Positions 5,202-6,081 of a stretch of 6,081 bases of DNA are shown piece by piece. The notes under the pieces are model-generated. The model worked only from the letters and a program-made list of their open reading frames with translations. It ran no database searches and was not told the DNA's origin. The stretch is taken from the NCBI GenBank assembly GCA_023399105.1, contig JAEWQT010000053.1, forward strand, positions 1-6,081. Direction: 5' to 3'. A program made the translations under genes and the position numbers. Each line of letters opens with the position of its first letter. The first letter of the stretch is position 1. The stretch is from Pseudomonadota bacterium (lineage in GTDB: Bacteria; Pseudomonadota; Gammaproteobacteria; Pseudomonadales; Oceanobacteraceae).

Positions 5202-6081
5202 ATGAACCGACCTTACAGCGCCCGTGATCATTTGCCCGTTGCGCTTTATCGTGCGGCCGACGTCCGGGCGATGGATCAGCAGGTTATGCACAACGAAGGC
5301 CTTAGTGCGTTACAGCTGATGGGCCGTGCCGCCGAAGCGGCTTTTGCCTGTCTGCTGCAACGCTGGCCACAGGCCCGTGCGCTGATTGTTCTGGCCGGCC
5401 CGGGCAATAACGGCGGCGATGCCTGGCTGCTGGCCGGCCTGGCTCAGGCGCATGGTTTAGACGTGCAGTTGTACAGCCTGGGAGACCCGGCCCGCGCCAG
5501 TGCTGAGGCGCAGGCCGCGCGTCAGCAAACGCTGGCGGCCGGTGTTGCCGCCGAGCCATTCAGCGGTGAGCTGACCGCCGATGCCGATGTGGTTGTTGAT
5601 TGCCTGCTGGGTACCGGATTACAGGGGCCGCCGACGGCGGACTATGCCCGCTTAATCGCGGCGGTGAATGCCCACCCGGCGCCGGTGCTGGCGCTGGATA
5701 TTCCTTCCGGGTTGCAGGCGGATACCGGGGTGGCGGCTGGCGCTGCGGTAGCGGCCGACCTGACCGTCACCTTTATTGGTGTCAAACGCGGTTTACTGAC
5801 CGCCGATGGCCCGGATTTGTGCGGCGAGCTGGCCTTTGCGGCACTGACGCAGTTACCCTTGGCGGCACCAGCCGCTGGTGAACGGATCAGCTGGCACAGT
5901 CTGCAGCGCAGCGGGCAATGTTTGCCAGCGCGCCGGGGCAACGTGCACAAAGGCGATTTTGGCCATGTGCTGCTGGTGGGCGGCGAGCAAGGCTTTGGTG
6001 GTGCGGTTTTACTGGCGGCGGAAGCCTGCGCCCGCAGTGGTGCGGGTCTGGTCAGTGTCGCCACCCGGCCACAACACATTA
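5202..6081 (+). CDS. nnrE/nnrD: Bifunctional NAD(P)H-hydrate epimerase / ADP-dependent dehydratase, N-terminal part (3' end outside window)
   Basis: The frame is open from ATG at 5202 to the window end and gives 293 residues of an expected total near 500. The enzyme repairs hydrated NADH and NADPH: the N-terminal domain epimerises the R and S hydrates, and the C-terminal domain dehydrates the S form using ADP. The epimerase domain (about 15-222) has GPGNNGGD (66-73), VVDCLLGTGL (131-140) and the catalytic region LDIPSGL (165-171). The dehydratase begins near RRGNVHKGDFGHVLLVGG (244-261) and is cut by the window edge; its GMGD-type catalytic motif lies outside. The start is supported by LYRAADVRAMD, which aligns with the E. 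coli N-terminal region, while the next in-frame ATG (5271) would cut into it. Only a weak GGA (5189-5191) precedes the start. Ala74 and Trp75 follow NNGGD, where Gly and an aromatic or aliphatic residue are usual. tsaE is the expected next gene. Confidence 0.95.
   Translation, partial: MNRPYSARDHLPVALYRAADVRAMDQQVMHNEGLSALQLMGRAAEAAFACLLQRWPQARALIVLAGPGNNGGDAWLLAGLAQAHGLDVQLYSLGDPARASAEAQAARQQTLAAGVAAEPFSGELTADADVVVDCLLGTGLQGPPTADYARLIAAVNAHPAPVLALDIPSGLQADTGVAAGAAVAADLTVTFIGVKRGLLTADGPDLCGELAFAALTQLPLAAPAAGERISWHSLQRSGQCLPARRGNVHKGDFGHVLLVGGEQGFGGAVLLAAEACARSGAGLVSVATRPQHI

Noticed and set aside
5138..5203. A 22-residue N-terminal extension of QueG starting at the ATG on the minus strand at 5203
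   Set aside because: The extra residues (MCRGSVVIHW...) have no match to the QueG N-terminus, would cover the whole divergent region, and that ATG overlaps the nnrE start through the palindrome CATG at 5201-5204.
5642..6079. A 145-residue open frame on the minus strand inside nnrE
   Set aside because: The nnrE frame on the other strand has clear conserved motifs across this stretch; the antisense product is low-complexity Ala/Pro/Ser.

Overview
The window looks like the chromosome of a flagellated gammaproteobacterium. GC content is fairly high, spacing is tight, and the gene set is motA–motB, rsgA, orn, queG and nnrE/nnrD. From memory, the order motA-motB | rsgA | orn | queG | nnrE matches the Pseudomonas locus, and rsgA/orn/queG/nnrE also matches Escherichia coli. 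An oceanospirillalean or pseudomonad-like marine bacterium fits best, but the genus cannot be fixed from sequence alone.

Layout. Positions 1-219 hold the 3' end of motA, whose stop overlaps the motB start (219-1259, +) by one base; together they encode the flagellar stator. motB converges with rsgA (1263-2300, -) across a 3-nt gap. rsgA and orn (2399-2941, +) diverge from a 98-bp promoter region. orn converges with a GAF-GGDEF diguanylate cyclase gene (2946-3992, -) across a 4-nt gap. That gene lies 35 nt downstream of queG (4028-5137, -) and is probably cotranscribed with it. queG and the bifunctional NAD(P)H-hydrate repair gene nnrE/nnrD (5202 to beyond the window end, +) diverge from a 64-bp intergenic region that carries an 8-bp inverted repeat around a -10-like box.

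How the genes relate. Most are conserved housekeeping functions: ribosome assembly (RsgA), tRNA queuosine synthesis (QueG), nicotinamide cofactor repair (NnrE/NnrD) and RNA turnover (Orn). The part that stands out is the diguanylate cyclase placed between orn and queG. Orn-family enzymes degrade pGpG, the linear breakdown product of c-di-GMP, and stator function is a common target of c-di-GMP control. The locus therefore puts c-di-GMP synthesis, pGpG removal and a flagellar stator within about 4 kb. Whether this is functional clustering or chance insertion cannot be decided from the sequence. No mobile element, CRISPR array, tRNA or rRNA gene was seen, and no stretch over 300 bases lacks a gene.
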